From NCBI GenBank assembly GCA_003567315.1, contig PWZT01000021.1, forward strand, positions 28,636 through 92,635: a stretch of 64,000 nt of DNA. The letters are read 5' to 3'. Under the pieces are notes generated by a model. That model was given only the letters and a program-made list of their open reading frames with translations. It did no database searches and was not told the origin of the DNA. This stretch comes from Paracoccaceae bacterium (GTDB lineage Bacteria > Pseudomonadota > Alphaproteobacteria > Rhodobacterales > Rhodobacteraceae). The translations under genes were made by a program, and so were the position numbers. Positions 1-7,901 of this stretch are shown here, in pieces (the first letter of the stretch is position 1; each line of letters opens with the position of its first letter).

Positions 1-724
1 CCTTGGATGTGAGCGTGATGTCGGGTGTGGCAAAACGCAGCTTTGTTTCCGATACGGAAACAGCGATTTCCATATCGTCATCTTCAAGAAGCTTGCGCAA
101 CTCGCCGACAGTCTTGCGCGGCACGATCACGCCGGGCAGCGCCTCGGCCCCGGCAGGCAGTTCGGCATCGACCCGTGCGAGCCGGTGGCCATCGGTCGCC
201 ACGCAGCGCAGGACGCGTCCGCCATCGGCCTCGGCCACATGCATGTAGACACCGTTGAGGTAATAGCGCGTCTCTTCGGTCGAGATCGCGAATTTGGCCT
301 TTTCGAACAGCCGCCGCAGCACTTTGGCGGGCGCTGCGAAATTCGCACTGTATTCGCTGGACGCCATGACCGGGAAATCTTCTTTCGGCAGTGTCGCGAG
401 CGAGAAATTCGACCGTCCCGCCGAAACCTGCAACCGCCCCGCACGCGGATCATCCGACAGCTCGACCAGCGCACCATCGGGCAGTTTGCGGATGATCTCA
501 TGCAACAGCACCGCCGAAACCGTGGTCGCGCCCGGCTGCTCCACCATGGCGGGCGCATGATCCACGACCTCAATATCCAGATCCGTGGCGCGCAGATGGA
601 TAGACCCCTCGGCTGCCTCGATCAGCAGATTCGCCAGAATGGGGATAGTGTTGCGCCGCTCGACCACGGATTGTGCCTGAGAAACGGCCTTGAGCAACAC
701 GGCCCGTTCAATACTGATCTTCAT
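1..724 (-). CDS. dnaN: DNA polymerase III sliding clamp (beta subunit), N-terminal part
   Basis: Encodes the beta clamp that tethers DNA polymerase III to DNA. Only about 241 residues are present; the rest lies beyond the left edge. The protein starts MKISIERAVLKAVSQAQSVV and contains the typical clamp segment RRNTIPILANLLIEA, followed by most of domains 1 and 2 (for example VATDGHRLA near residue 175). The ATG at 722-724 is the natural start because it gives the standard MKISIE-type N-terminus. It lies 98 bp downstream of dnaA on the same strand, the usual dnaA-dnaN order. It could be read from the dnaA transcript or from a promoter in the gap. Confidence 0.95.
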   Translation of the reverse strand, partial: MKISIERAVLLKAVSQAQSVVERRNTIPILANLLIEAAEGSIHLRATDLDIEVVDHAPAMVEQPGATTVSAVLLHEIIRKLPDGALVELSDDPRAGRLQVSAGRSNFSLATLPKEDFPVMASSEYSANFAAPAKVLRRLFEKAKFAISTEETRYYLNGVYMHVAEADGGRVLRCVATDGHRLARVDAELPAGAEALPGVIVPRKTVGELRKLLEDDDMEIAVSVSETKLRFATPDITLTSK

Positions 725-822
725 GCCTCACGTCCTTCATCGCCAACGCGCCCGGTGCGGAGCGCGAGCCTAGCCAATTTTGCCATGACGACAAGCGCTT
801 TTTCGCCGAGACCGGCCCGTGA

Positions 823-2160
823 TCAGCTCTCCAGCAAACGGCGCAGCAATTCGATATCCTCATTGAGCTGGCTGTCGGTGCCGCGCATTTCCTCGACCTT
901 GCGCACACCATGCAGGATCGTGGTGTGATCGCGCCCACCGAAGCGACGCCCTATCTCGGGCAGCGAGCGCGATGTCATGTCCTTGGCCAGATACATCGCG
1001 ATCTGACGCGGGCGGGCAATCGTACGGGTCCGCTTGGGGCCCAGCATATCCGACAGGCGGATGTTGAAGTGCTCGGCCACCTTACGCTGGATTTCCTCGA
1101 CAGTCACACGCCGATCAGAGCTGCGCAGTATGTCGGACAGGCAATCCTGCGCCATGTCCAGCGTGACCTCCTGCCCGATCAGGCTGGAGAAAGCAAAAAG
1201 CCGTTGCAGCGCACCTTCGAGAACGCGCACATTGGTCGTGATCTTGTGCGCGAGAAATTCGAACACGCCATCGTCGATCTGAATGCTGCCATAGCTTTGC
1301 GCGAATTGCGCGGCCTTCCGCTGCAGGATGCCAAGGCGCAGCTCGTAATTCGTGGGATGCAGATCGACCACCAACCCGCATTGCAACCGCGAGGAGATGC
1401 GCGCCTCCAGATCCTTTATCTCACCGGGTGCGCGGTCGGCCGATATGATGATCTGCTTGTTCTGATCGACCAGCGCGTTGAAGGTGTGGAAAAACTCCTC
1501 CTGCGTGCTCTCCTTGCCGGCGATGAACTGGACATCATCCACCATCAGCATATCGACCGAGCGAAACAGGTTCTTGAAATCCATGATCTCGCGGTCGCGC
1601 AGCGCCTGCACGAAGCGATACATGAATTGCTCGGCCGAGAGATAGAGCACCTGAAGACCGGGGTGCCGCGCCTGAACTTCCCAGGCGATCGCGTGCATCA
1701 GATGGGTTTTCCCCAGCCCGACCCCGCCATAGAGAAAGAGCGGATTGAACGTCACTTGCCCGCCTTCGGCAACGCGGCGGGCAGCAGCATGGGCCAGTTC
1801 GTTCGGTTTGCCGACAACGAAATTGTCGAAGCTGTAGCGCCCGTCGAGCGGTGAGCCCTGAAGCGGATCATTGGCTGGCGCGGTCATCGTCTGGGCCTGC
1901 GGGCCCGCCGGTCGGGGCTTGTCGCCGACGATGAATTCAAGCCGCGAAATATCTGCGGAGATGGCCCGGAGATGCGCGAAAATCTGGTCGTGATAGGTGC
2001 GCTTCACCCAATCGCCGACGAATCGCGAGGGCGCCCGGAATTTTGCCACACCGTCGCTGACCCCGAGACATTCGAGCGGGGCAATCCAGTTCTTGTGATT
2101 GCTCTCTCCAATTTCCGACCGCAGCTCTTCCGAAATCCCGCCCCAAGCGTCTTGCACCAT
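823..2160 (-). CDS. dnaA: Chromosomal replication initiator protein DnaA
   Basis: AAA+ initiator that binds DnaA boxes and melts oriC. The 445-residue protein has an N-terminal interaction domain (KNWIAPLECLG), a short variable linker, Walker A GGVGLGKT near residues 146-153, Walker B LMVDDVQF, the sensor/arginine region ISSRLQCGLVVDL, and the C-terminal domain IV signature GGRDHTTILHGVRKVEEM that reads DnaA boxes. The ATG at 2158-2160 (MVQDAWGG) was chosen because it gives the family's usual N-terminus; the frame stays open upstream to an ATG at 2203-2205. The gene lies about 56 kb from the predicted oriC near 58.5 kb, so it does not mark the origin. Confidence 0.97.
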   Translation of the reverse strand: MVQDAWGGISEELRSEIGESNHKNWIAPLECLGVSDGVAKFRAPSRFVGDWVKRTYHDQIFAHLRAISADISRLEFIVGDKPRPAGPQAQTMTAPANDPLQGSPLDGRYSFDNFVVGKPNELAHAAARRVAEGGQVTFNPLFLYGGVGLGKTHLMHAIAWEVQARHPGLQVLYLSAEQFMYRFVQALRDREIMDFKNLFRSVDMLMVDDVQFIAGKESTQEEFFHTFNALVDQNKQIIISADRAPGEIKDLEARISSRLQCGLVVDLHPTNYELRLGILQRKAAQFAQSYGSIQIDDGVFEFLAHKITTNVRVLEGALQRLFAFSSLIGQEVTLDMAQDCLSDILRSSDRRVTVEEIQRKVAEHFNIRLSDMLGPKRTRTIARPRQIAMYLAKDMTSRSLPEIGRRFGGRDHTTILHGVRKVEEMRGTDSQLNEDIELLRRLLES

Positions 2161-2540
2161 TGTCCCCCTGCCCATCCTGATCGCTCTGTATCGCGCCAAT
2201 CTCAATAACAGTCGTCACATGCGCGATCTGGCAGGATCGCACAGTATCAACCTTTACGTGTCTCCAAGCGCTGACACGCAGCCCTCGAAGGAAAACCAGT
2301 TTCTATCTAAACGAGTGACGACTTCGGCCTGATAGACACAAACCGCGTTCGCGGCTGAAAACCGCAAACCACATTTTACAACTTATGCGGTTCTTCACCG
2401 TCCCCCTTGCGAGTCTCGACTCGCAGGGAGACATTAGCAATGGCGATAGATGGCGGCAACTGAACAAGAGACTTGACGACCCGCCCCGGCACAAAAGAAT
2501 CGCGGCCCGATTGAAAAATGAAGCGGGATCAAAAGCATAG
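2161..2540. promoter_or_regulatory. Upstream region of dnaA
   Basis: Non-coding stretch between the dnaA start and the rpsT terminator. It must carry the dnaA promoter, but I cannot place -35/-10 elements with confidence. Visible structure: a 7-bp inverted repeat TGCGAGT-CTCG-ACTCGCA at 2408-2425 that contains two GANTC sites (GAGTC 2411-2415 and GACTC 2418-2422), a third GANTC (GAATC) at 2497-2501, and a GC inverted repeat CCGCG-TT-CGCGG near 2345. GANTC is the CcrM methylation sequence in alphaproteobacteria. No convincing DnaA box cluster was seen. Confidence 0.5.
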
Positions 2541-2566
2541 AAAAAGGCACTCCGAAGAGTGCCTTT
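2541..2566 (-). terminator. Rho-independent terminator of rpsT
   Basis: Perfect inverted repeat AAAGGCACTC (2543-2552), tetraloop CGAA, GAGTGCCTTT (2557-2566). Read on the minus strand it ends in a T run (complement of A2541-2545). It begins 24 bp past the rpsT stop, as expected for an intrinsic terminator of that gene. Confidence 0.9.
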
Positions 2567-2590
2567 CAAGCGCCGTCAAAGGGTCGTCGC

Positions 2591-2857
2591 TCAGGCCGCC
2601 ATCGCCTTCACGCGGGACGACAGGCGCGACATCTTGCGCGCCACGGTATTCTTGTGCAGCACGCCCTTGGTCACACCACGCGCCAGTTCGGGCTGGGCCG
2701 CGCGCAGGGCCTCCTGCGCCTTGGTCTGATCGCCCGACGCAATCGCTTCCTCGACCTTGCGCAGGAATGTGCGGATGCGCGAGCGGCGCGCCTTGTTGAC
2801 TGCGGTGCGGCGCTCGATCTGGCGAGCGCGCTTCTTGGACTGGGGTGTGTTGGCCAT
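2591..2857 (-). CDS. rpsT: 30S ribosomal protein S20
   Basis: Small basic ribosomal protein binding 16S rRNA. The 88 residues start [13 protein letters not shown], the hallmark S20 N-terminus, and continue with [21 protein letters not shown] and the C-terminal region [19 protein letters not shown]. The ATG at 2855-2857 is chosen because MANT(P/I) is universal in the family; an in-frame ATG nine codons upstream is ignored. It stands as a single-gene unit with its own leader hairpin, promoter candidate and terminator. Confidence 0.97.
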   Translation of the reverse strand: MANTPQSKKRARQIERRTAVNKARRSRIRTFLRKVEEAIASGDQTKAQEALRAAQPELARGVTKGVLHKNTVARKMSRLSSRVKAMAA

Positions 2858-2907
2858 ATGTGTCGTCTTTCTCAAGCGGGTCAATTCTGTTTCGCAACGG
2901 ACCCGCG

Positions 2908-2926
2908 ACTGGTCTGACCGACCAGT
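2908..2926 (-). promoter_or_regulatory. Hairpin in the rpsT leader
   Basis: Perfect 7-bp inverted repeat ACTGGTC - TGACC - GACCAGT, 51 bp upstream of the rpsT start and downstream of the candidate promoter, so it would form in the mRNA leader. S20 synthesis is autoregulated translationally in enterobacteria; whether this hairpin has such a role is inference. Confidence 0.45.
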
Positions 2927-2968
2927 TCCGACTCATGCCTTAAGCGGGCCCACGCGCATGCAGCCCGG

Positions 2969-2997
2969 GTTATACGCCAGCGCGGTGCAAAAGGAAA
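2969..2997 (-). promoter_or_regulatory. Candidate rpsT promoter
   Basis: On the minus strand a TATAAC -10 element (plus-strand 2969-2974) is followed by a GC-rich discriminator (CCGGGC), typical of growth-rate-controlled ribosomal promoters. The -35 at 17 bp spacing (TTTCCT, 2992-2997) is a poor match, so the assignment rests mainly on the -10 and position. Confidence 0.35.
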
Positions 2998-3005
2998 GGC
3001 CCGTT

Positions 3006-3782
3006 TTACTGATCCCGGAACTGCGGCTGACGTTTCTCGAGGAACGCCGACATCCCCTCTTTCTGGTCCTCGGACGCAAAGAGCATGTGGAACACCCGCC
3101 GCTCGAACAGGATCCCCTCGCGCAGCGTTGTCTCGTAGCTGCGATTGACCGCTTCCTTCACCACCTTGACCGAAACCTGCGATTTCTCGGCGATCTTGCC
3201 TGCCGCGCTCATCGCCTCTTCCATCAGCTTCTTGGCGGGCACGACGCGGCTGACGAGCCCCGAGCGTTCGGCTTCCTCAGCATCCATGAAGCGCCCGGTC
3301 AGATGCATCTCCATGGCCTTCGACTTGCCCACAAAGCGCGTCAGGCGCTGGGTGCCGCCGATCCCGGCAACAACGCCGAGATTGATCTCGGGCTGGCCGA
3401 ACTTGGCCGTATCCGCCGCGATGATGAAATCGCACATCATCGCAAGCTCGCAGCCCCCGCCCAGCGCATAGCCTGCGACAGCGGCGATGATGGGCTTGCG
3501 CACACGCGACAGCGCCTCGGATTCCGGGCCGAAGAAATCGGCATCGAACATATCGACGAAGCCCTTGTCGGACATCTCCTTGATATCGGCGCCCGCAGCG
3601 AACGCCTTGTCGGAGCCCGTGATGACGATGCAGCGCACCTTGTCGTTCTTGTCGGCGGCACGCAGCGCGTCGCCAAGCTCGCGCAGAAGCGTGCTGTTGA
3701 GGGCATTGAGGGCATCGGGGCGGTTCAGGCGGATCAGTGCGATATGGTTGTCGATATCGACGATCAGCGTTTCATAGGCCAT
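3006..3782 (-). CDS. Enoyl-CoA hydratase (crotonase family)
   Basis: Hydrates trans-2-enoyl-CoA to 3-hydroxyacyl-CoA in fatty acid beta-oxidation. The 258-residue protein has the crotonase oxyanion-hole segment [11 protein letters not shown] (around residues 65-75) and the catalytic segment with both glutamates conserved in hydratases: [17 protein letters not shown] (Glu of GGCELA) and [15 protein letters not shown] (Glu of PEINLG). Length and motifs match bacterial short-chain enoyl-CoA hydratases. The start MAYETLIVD at 3780-3782 is preferred over an ATG 13 codons upstream. It lies 63 bp downstream of mutM on the same strand and may share its transcript. Confidence 0.93.
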   Translation of the reverse strand: MAYETLIVDIDNHIALIRLNRPDALNALNSTLLRELGDALRAADKNDKVRCIVITGSDKAFAAGADIKEMSDKGFVDMFDADFFGPESEALSRVRKPIIAAVAGYALGGGCELAMMCDFIIAADTAKFGQPEINLGVVAGIGGTQRLTRFVGKSKAMEMHLTGRFMDAEEAERSGLVSRVVPAKKLMEEAMSAAGKIAEKSQVSVKVVKEAVNRSYETTLREGILFERRVFHMLFASEDQKEGMSAFLEKRQPQFRDQ

Positions 3783-3845
3783 GCGTGGCACCTTGATTGT
3801 TGCACTCTGGCCCATTGGCATAACAGCTTGTTGAACGGGTTCAAG

Positions 3846-4709
3846 TCATCTCTGGCAGATGCGGCAGTAGAAGCTGGAGCGCCCCGATTGCACTACGCGG
3901 CGCACCATTCCGGGGCATCCTTGCGTCACGCAGGCAGCTCCTTGGCGTCCGTAGACGCGAAAGGCATGCTGGAAATATCCAAGCTCGCCATTGGCTTGGC
4001 GATAGTCGCGCAGGCTCGACCCCCCGGCTGCAATCGCCTCCAGCAAGGTGGCGCGGATGGCCTCGGTCAGCGCCTCGATCCGCAAACGCCCGATGCGGCC
4101 AGCGGCGCGCTTGGGGTGGATTCCCGCGCGAAACAGCGCCTCGCAGACATAGATATTGCCCAGCCCCGCCACGATTCGCTGATCGAGAAGGGCGGCCTTG
4201 ATCGGCGTCTTGCGACCGGCCAGCCGCGCGGCGAGATAGTCGGCATTGAAGGCATTGCCCAGCGGTTCCGGGCCGATACTGGCCAGCAGCGGATGCGACT
4301 CCAGCAAGGATGTGGCGCAGAGATCCATCGCCCCGAACCGGCGCGGGTCGTTGAAGGTGATCCGCGCGCCGTTTTCCATATGCAGGATGACATGGTCATG
4401 TTTCTCGAGTGCAGGGTGATCGTGATGGAATTGCCCCGGCACATGCGCCGCAGCCAGCCCCGAGATCACCATGCGCCCGGACATGCCCAGATGGATGATC
4501 AGGCTCTCGCTGCGGTCGAGATCGGCCAGAATGTATTTCGACCGGCGCCGGAGTTGCACCACGCGCGCCCCCGACAGCCGCGCGCCCATGTCGGGCGGGA
4601 AGGGCCAGCGCAGATCAGCGCGGCGCAGCTCCGCCCGCGCAATGCGCTGGCCTTCCATCGCGGGCAGAAGGCCACAGCGCACAGTCTCGACTTCGGGCAA
4701 TTCGGGCAT
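3846..4709 (-). CDS. mutM: Formamidopyrimidine-DNA glycosylase (Fpg)
   Basis: Base-excision repair glycosylase/AP lyase removing 8-oxoguanine and FaPy lesions. The 287-residue protein starts [11 protein letters not shown]; after Met removal the N-terminal Pro is the catalytic nucleophile and PELPEVE is the family signature. It ends with a zinc finger whose cysteines are in [13 protein letters not shown] and FYCRICQR. The helix-two-turn-helix segment [12 protein letters not shown] is present. It is divergent from ubiE (91 bp apart), a gene pair common in alphaproteobacteria. Confidence 0.97.
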   Translation of the reverse strand: MPELPEVETVRCGLLPAMEGQRIARAELRRADLRWPFPPDMGARLSGARVVQLRRRSKYILADLDRSESLIIHLGMSGRMVISGLAAAHVPGQFHHDHPALEKHDHVILHMENGARITFNDPRRFGAMDLCATSLLESHPLLASIGPEPLGNAFNADYLAARLAGRKTPIKAALLDQRIVAGLGNIYVCEALFRAGIHPKRAAGRIGRLRIEALTEAIRATLLEAIAAGGSSLRDYRQANGELGYFQHAFRVYGRQGAACVTQGCPGMVRRVVQSGRSSFYCRICQR

Positions 4710-4800
4710 GCGTCACTCCGGCGCTGACAGCAGGGGCTGCATTGTAACGCCCCCCGATAACCCTATAAGGAGGGGGAGAGCGGCGCGGCAAGGGTTGCAG

Positions 4801-5553
4801 ATGACAGATCAGGACAAGACCACCCATTTCGGGTTCCAGACCGTCGAGGAAGACCAGAAGGCCGGGCTCGTTCAGGGGGTCTTCACGCGCGTCGCGTCGA
4901 AATACGACGTCATGAATGATCTGATGTCGCTGGGCATCCATCGGCTGTGGAAAGACGCGATGATGGACTGGCTCGCGCCGCGCCCCGGCCAGCGCCTGCT
5001 CGATGTGGCAGGCGGCACGGGCGATATCGCCTTTCGCTTTCTCAAGCGGGCAGGCACCGAGGCGCATGCCACAGTGCTCGATCTGACCGAATCGATGTTG
5101 CAGGAGGGCCAGAAACGCGCAGAGGCCGAGAACATGGCCGCGTCGCTCGACTGGGTGGTGGGCGATGCGATGGCGCTGCCTTTCGCCAACAACAGCTTTG
5201 ATGTGTACACGATCAGCTTCGGCATCCGCAATGTGACGCGGATCGAAGATGCACTGGCGGAGGCGTTTCGCGCGCTGCGCCCCGGCGGGCGGCTCATGGT
5301 GCTGGAGTTCAGCCAGATCCCCAATGACATGATGCAGAAAGCCTACGACCTTTATTCCTTCAATGTGATCCCGGCGATGGGGCAGGTGGTGGCGAATGAT
5401 CGCGACAGCTATCAGTACCTCGTCGAATCGATCCGCCGCTTCCCGAACCAGGAGCGTTTCGCGGCGATGATCGCTGACGCCGGATTCGAGCAGGTGAAAT
5501 ACCGCAACCTCTCAATGGGCATCGCGGCGCTGCATTCCGGCTGGAAGCTCTGA
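4801..5553 (+). CDS. ubiE: Demethylubiquinone/demethylmenaquinone C-methyltransferase
   Basis: SAM-dependent C-methyltransferase acting late in ubiquinone synthesis. The 250-residue protein contains the UbiE signature [21 protein letters not shown] motif [17 protein letters not shown] and the C-terminal segment [17 protein letters not shown]. The ATG at 4801 is preferred although the frame is open upstream, because [15 protein letters not shown] matches the alphaproteobacterial N-terminus. It is followed after 3 bp by ubiB, forming a quinone operon. Confidence 0.97.
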   Translation: MTDQDKTTHFGFQTVEEDQKAGLVQGVFTRVASKYDVMNDLMSLGIHRLWKDAMMDWLAPRPGQRLLDVAGGTGDIAFRFLKRAGTEAHATVLDLTESMLQEGQKRAEAENMAASLDWVVGDAMALPFANNSFDVYTISFGIRNVTRIEDALAEAFRALRPGGRLMVLEFSQIPNDMMQKAYDLYSFNVIPAMGQVVANDRDSYQYLVESIRRFPNQERFAAMIADAGFEQVKYRNLSMGIAALHSGWKL

Positions 5554-5556
5554 GCG

Positions 5557-7086
5557 ATGCGCGGACCGATCAACCTCTGGCGGCTGATCCGCACCGGCGC
5601 GACCTTCGAGCGCACTGGTGCCATGCATGTGGTGCTGGAGGCGATGAAAGCGCCGCCGCGCCTGCGGGTTGCCGCCCGCGTGCTGGGCTGGCCCTTCAAG
5701 ATCCTGGGGCTCAAGGGCGACCCAGAGCTGCCCCCGCTGACCCGCGCGCTGACCGCGCTTGGCCCGGCCTATATCAAATTCGGCCAGACGCTTGCCACGC
5801 GCCCCGATGTGGTGGGGCAGGAGCTGGCCGACCAGCTGCGCTACCTACAGGACAAATTGCCGCCCTTCCCGCGTGAAACGGCGCTGGAGACGATCGGGAA
5901 GGAGCTCGATCGCCCGCTGGAGGAGGTCTTCTCGGATCTCTCCGAGCCCGTGGCCGCTGCATCCATTGCGCAGGTCCATGCTGCCATCCGTGCGGATACG
6001 GGCGCCAAGGTCGCAATCAAGGTTCTGCGTCCGGGCGTGGAGCGCGCCTTTCGCAAGGACATCGACGCCTTCTATTTCGCCGCCGGAATGATCGAGCTCT
6101 TGCTGCCCAAGACCCGCCGGTTGCGGCCATTGGATGTCATCCGGCATTTCGAAAGCGTGGTCGAAGGGGAGCTTGATCTGCGGCTGGAGGCCGCCTCGGC
6201 GGCTGAATTCGCGGATAACACCGAGCAGGATGCCGGTTTCGGCGTCCCACGCCCCGTCTGGGCACTTTCCACGCGCCGCGTGATGACGCTGGGCTGGGCC
6301 GCAGGTGTTCCTATGGGCGACAACGCCGCGCTCGATGCGCTGGGGCTGGATCGCAACGAGTTGGGCGTGCGGGTTCTGACGCTGTTCCTGCGCCATGCGC
6401 TGCGCGACGGCTTCTTTCATGGCGACATGCATCAGGGCAATCTGAAGGTCACCGGCGCGGGCGAGATCATCGCGCTCGATTTCGGGATCATGGGGCGCAT
6501 CGACAGTTTCACCCGCCGCGCCTATGCCGAGATCCTCTTTGGCTTCATCCGCAAGGATTACCGCCGCGTGGCCGAGGTGCATTTCGAGGCCGGTTATGTG
6601 CCCCCTGACCGTGACATCGACGAGTTCGCGCGTGCGCTGCGCTCGGTCGGCGAGCCGATCTTCGGCATGGATGCGCGCCATATCTCGATGGCGAAGCTGC
6701 TGGCCTATCTGTTCGAGGTGACCGAGCGCTTCGGGATGGAGACGCGGACCGAGCTGATCCTGCTGCAGCGCACCATGGTCGTGGTCGAAGGCGTGGCGCG
6801 CTCGCTCAATCCCGAGATCAATATGTGGCATGTCGCCAAGCCCGTGGTCGAGGAATACATTCGCGAAAGCATTGGCCCCAAGGCACTGGCAGCCGATCTG
6901 GCGCAGACCGCGCGAATCCTCACGCGTTTCGGCCCGCATCTGCCGCGCCTTGTGGAGGAGGCGTTGATCGCGCAGGCCAATCAATCGACCCCATCTGCGC
7001 CCAGCGGCGGGCGCGGTCCGTTTTTCTGGACGCTGCTGGGCGGGGGGCTGGTTGGGCTGGGTGTGCTGGGCGGCACGCTGCTGTAG
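5557..7086 (+). CDS. ubiB: Ubiquinone biosynthesis protein UbiB (ABC1/ADCK kinase-like ATPase)
   Basis: Atypical kinase-fold membrane ATPase needed for aerobic ubiquinone synthesis. The 509-residue protein carries the KxGQ motif (AYIKFGQTLATRPD, near residue 72), the ADCK AAAS-type segment PVAAASIAQVHAA in place of a glycine-rich loop, the catalytic-like FFHGDMHQGNLKV, and the metal-binding IIALDFGIMG. The C-terminus has a hydrophobic segment (FFWTLLGGGLVGLGVLGGTLL) consistent with membrane anchoring. It is co-transcribed with ubiE and converges on thiN with a 5-bp gap. Confidence 0.95.
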   Translation: MRGPINLWRLIRTGATFERTGAMHVVLEAMKAPPRLRVAARVLGWPFKILGLKGDPELPPLTRALTALGPAYIKFGQTLATRPDVVGQELADQLRYLQDKLPPFPRETALETIGKELDRPLEEVFSDLSEPVAAASIAQVHAAIRADTGAKVAIKVLRPGVERAFRKDIDAFYFAAGMIELLLPKTRRLRPLDVIRHFESVVEGELDLRLEAASAAEFADNTEQDAGFGVPRPVWALSTRRVMTLGWAAGVPMGDNAALDALGLDRNELGVRVLTLFLRHALRDGFFHGDMHQGNLKVTGAGEIIALDFGIMGRIDSFTRRAYAEILFGFIRKDYRRVAEVHFEAGYVPPDRDIDEFARALRSVGEPIFGMDARHISMAKLLAYLFEVTERFGMETRTELILLQRTMVVVEGVARSLNPEINMWHVAKPVVEEYIRESIGPKALAADLAQTARILTRFGPHLPRLVEEALIAQANQSTPSAPSGGRGPFFWTLLGGGLVGLGVLGGTLL

Positions 7087-7091
7087 GACCG

Positions 7092-7757
7092 TCAGCGCCA
7101 GTCCGGCACCGACTGCACAGCGTTTATCACTGGCGCGAGATAGGCGCGCTCGAGCAAGACCAGCATGCCCGGTCGCGCGAATTGCAACCGCACCCTGCCG
7201 CCCGTCGCGCGGTTGGAGGTGCCGATCACATCATGCGGCGCGAATTGCAGCCCGTCTATGGGCCAGTAAAGCCCCTCGGACCGCCCCGCCACTGGCGCCA
7301 TCGGGAATAGCGACACCCGCGCGTCTTGGGCCATGTCGAGTTCCAGCACAGGCGGCGCGAGAAAGCAGATATCCGCCGCCGCCTTCATGATGATCCGCGC
7401 ACTGCCACGGCGCGTCAGCGCACTCATCGCCGCCAATGTGTGATCCAGCCGCGCGCCATCGAAGCCTAGCGCGAGAATGAACGGGGCGCTGATACGGCTC
7501 AGACATTTATCGAAATCCGTGCTATCCTGCTCCGCAATGCGTTCAATCCGATTGCCGAGCTGGCTCTGCCAGGCCGTCTCCAGCGAATCGATATCACCGA
7601 TGACCCTGTCCGGCATATGCCCCCACGCCATCAGAATATTCGCACCACCATCAGCGGCGACGAGCGTCGGGGCGTGGCTGAGGGCGATCTCGAGGTCGGG
7701 CCGGGTCAAGTCCCCCCCGCCGACCAATGTGACACCCTGGATTGATTGGACAGGCAC
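7092..7757 (-). CDS. Thiamine pyrophosphokinase
   Basis: Transfers pyrophosphate from ATP to thiamine to make thiamine diphosphate. The 221-residue protein has the ThiN/TPK motifs LVAADGGANIL, DRVIGDIDSL and DSTDFDKCLS, and GFDGARLDHTLAAMSAL, all in the expected order, with a C-terminal beta-rich half. It is a stand-alone gene, convergent with ubiB and divergent from the acidic protein gene. No thiamine riboswitch was recognised in its 144-bp upstream region. Confidence 0.9.
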   Translation of the reverse strand: MPVQSIQGVTLVGGGDLTRPDLEIALSHAPTLVAADGGANILMAWGHMPDRVIGDIDSLETAWQSQLGNRIERIAEQDSTDFDKCLSRISAPFILALGFDGARLDHTLAAMSALTRRGSARIIMKAAADICFLAPPVLELDMAQDARVSLFPMAPVAGRSEGLYWPIDGLQFAPHDVIGTSNRATGGRVRLQFARPGMLVLLERAYLAPVINAVQSVPDWR

Positions 7758-7792
7758 AGGCTTCCTTCATACATTTACAAACATGGCGATTC

Positions 7793-7806
7793 GCCACAAT
7801 TGTGGC
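7793..7806. promoter_or_regulatory. 14-bp perfect palindrome between divergent genes
   Basis: GCCACAATTGTGGC is a perfect dyad in the 144-bp gap between thiN (minus) and the acidic protein gene (plus). A second small inverted repeat, GGCGA-T-TCGCC (7785-7795), partly overlaps it. A candidate operator for a dimeric regulator; the factor is unknown. Confidence 0.45.
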
Positions 7807-7901
7807 CATATTCGGATCATCAAAATACCCAAGTCTGACCATGTAATCGCTCATGTCATGCGCAATCGTACCAACAGTGAGGTAAAGAAAGCGAGCATGT
7901 A

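Noticed and set aside
2757..4727. A 656-codon plus-strand open frame across rpsT, the enoyl-CoA hydratase and mutM
   Set aside because: It spans three well-recognised minus-strand genes and has no family features.
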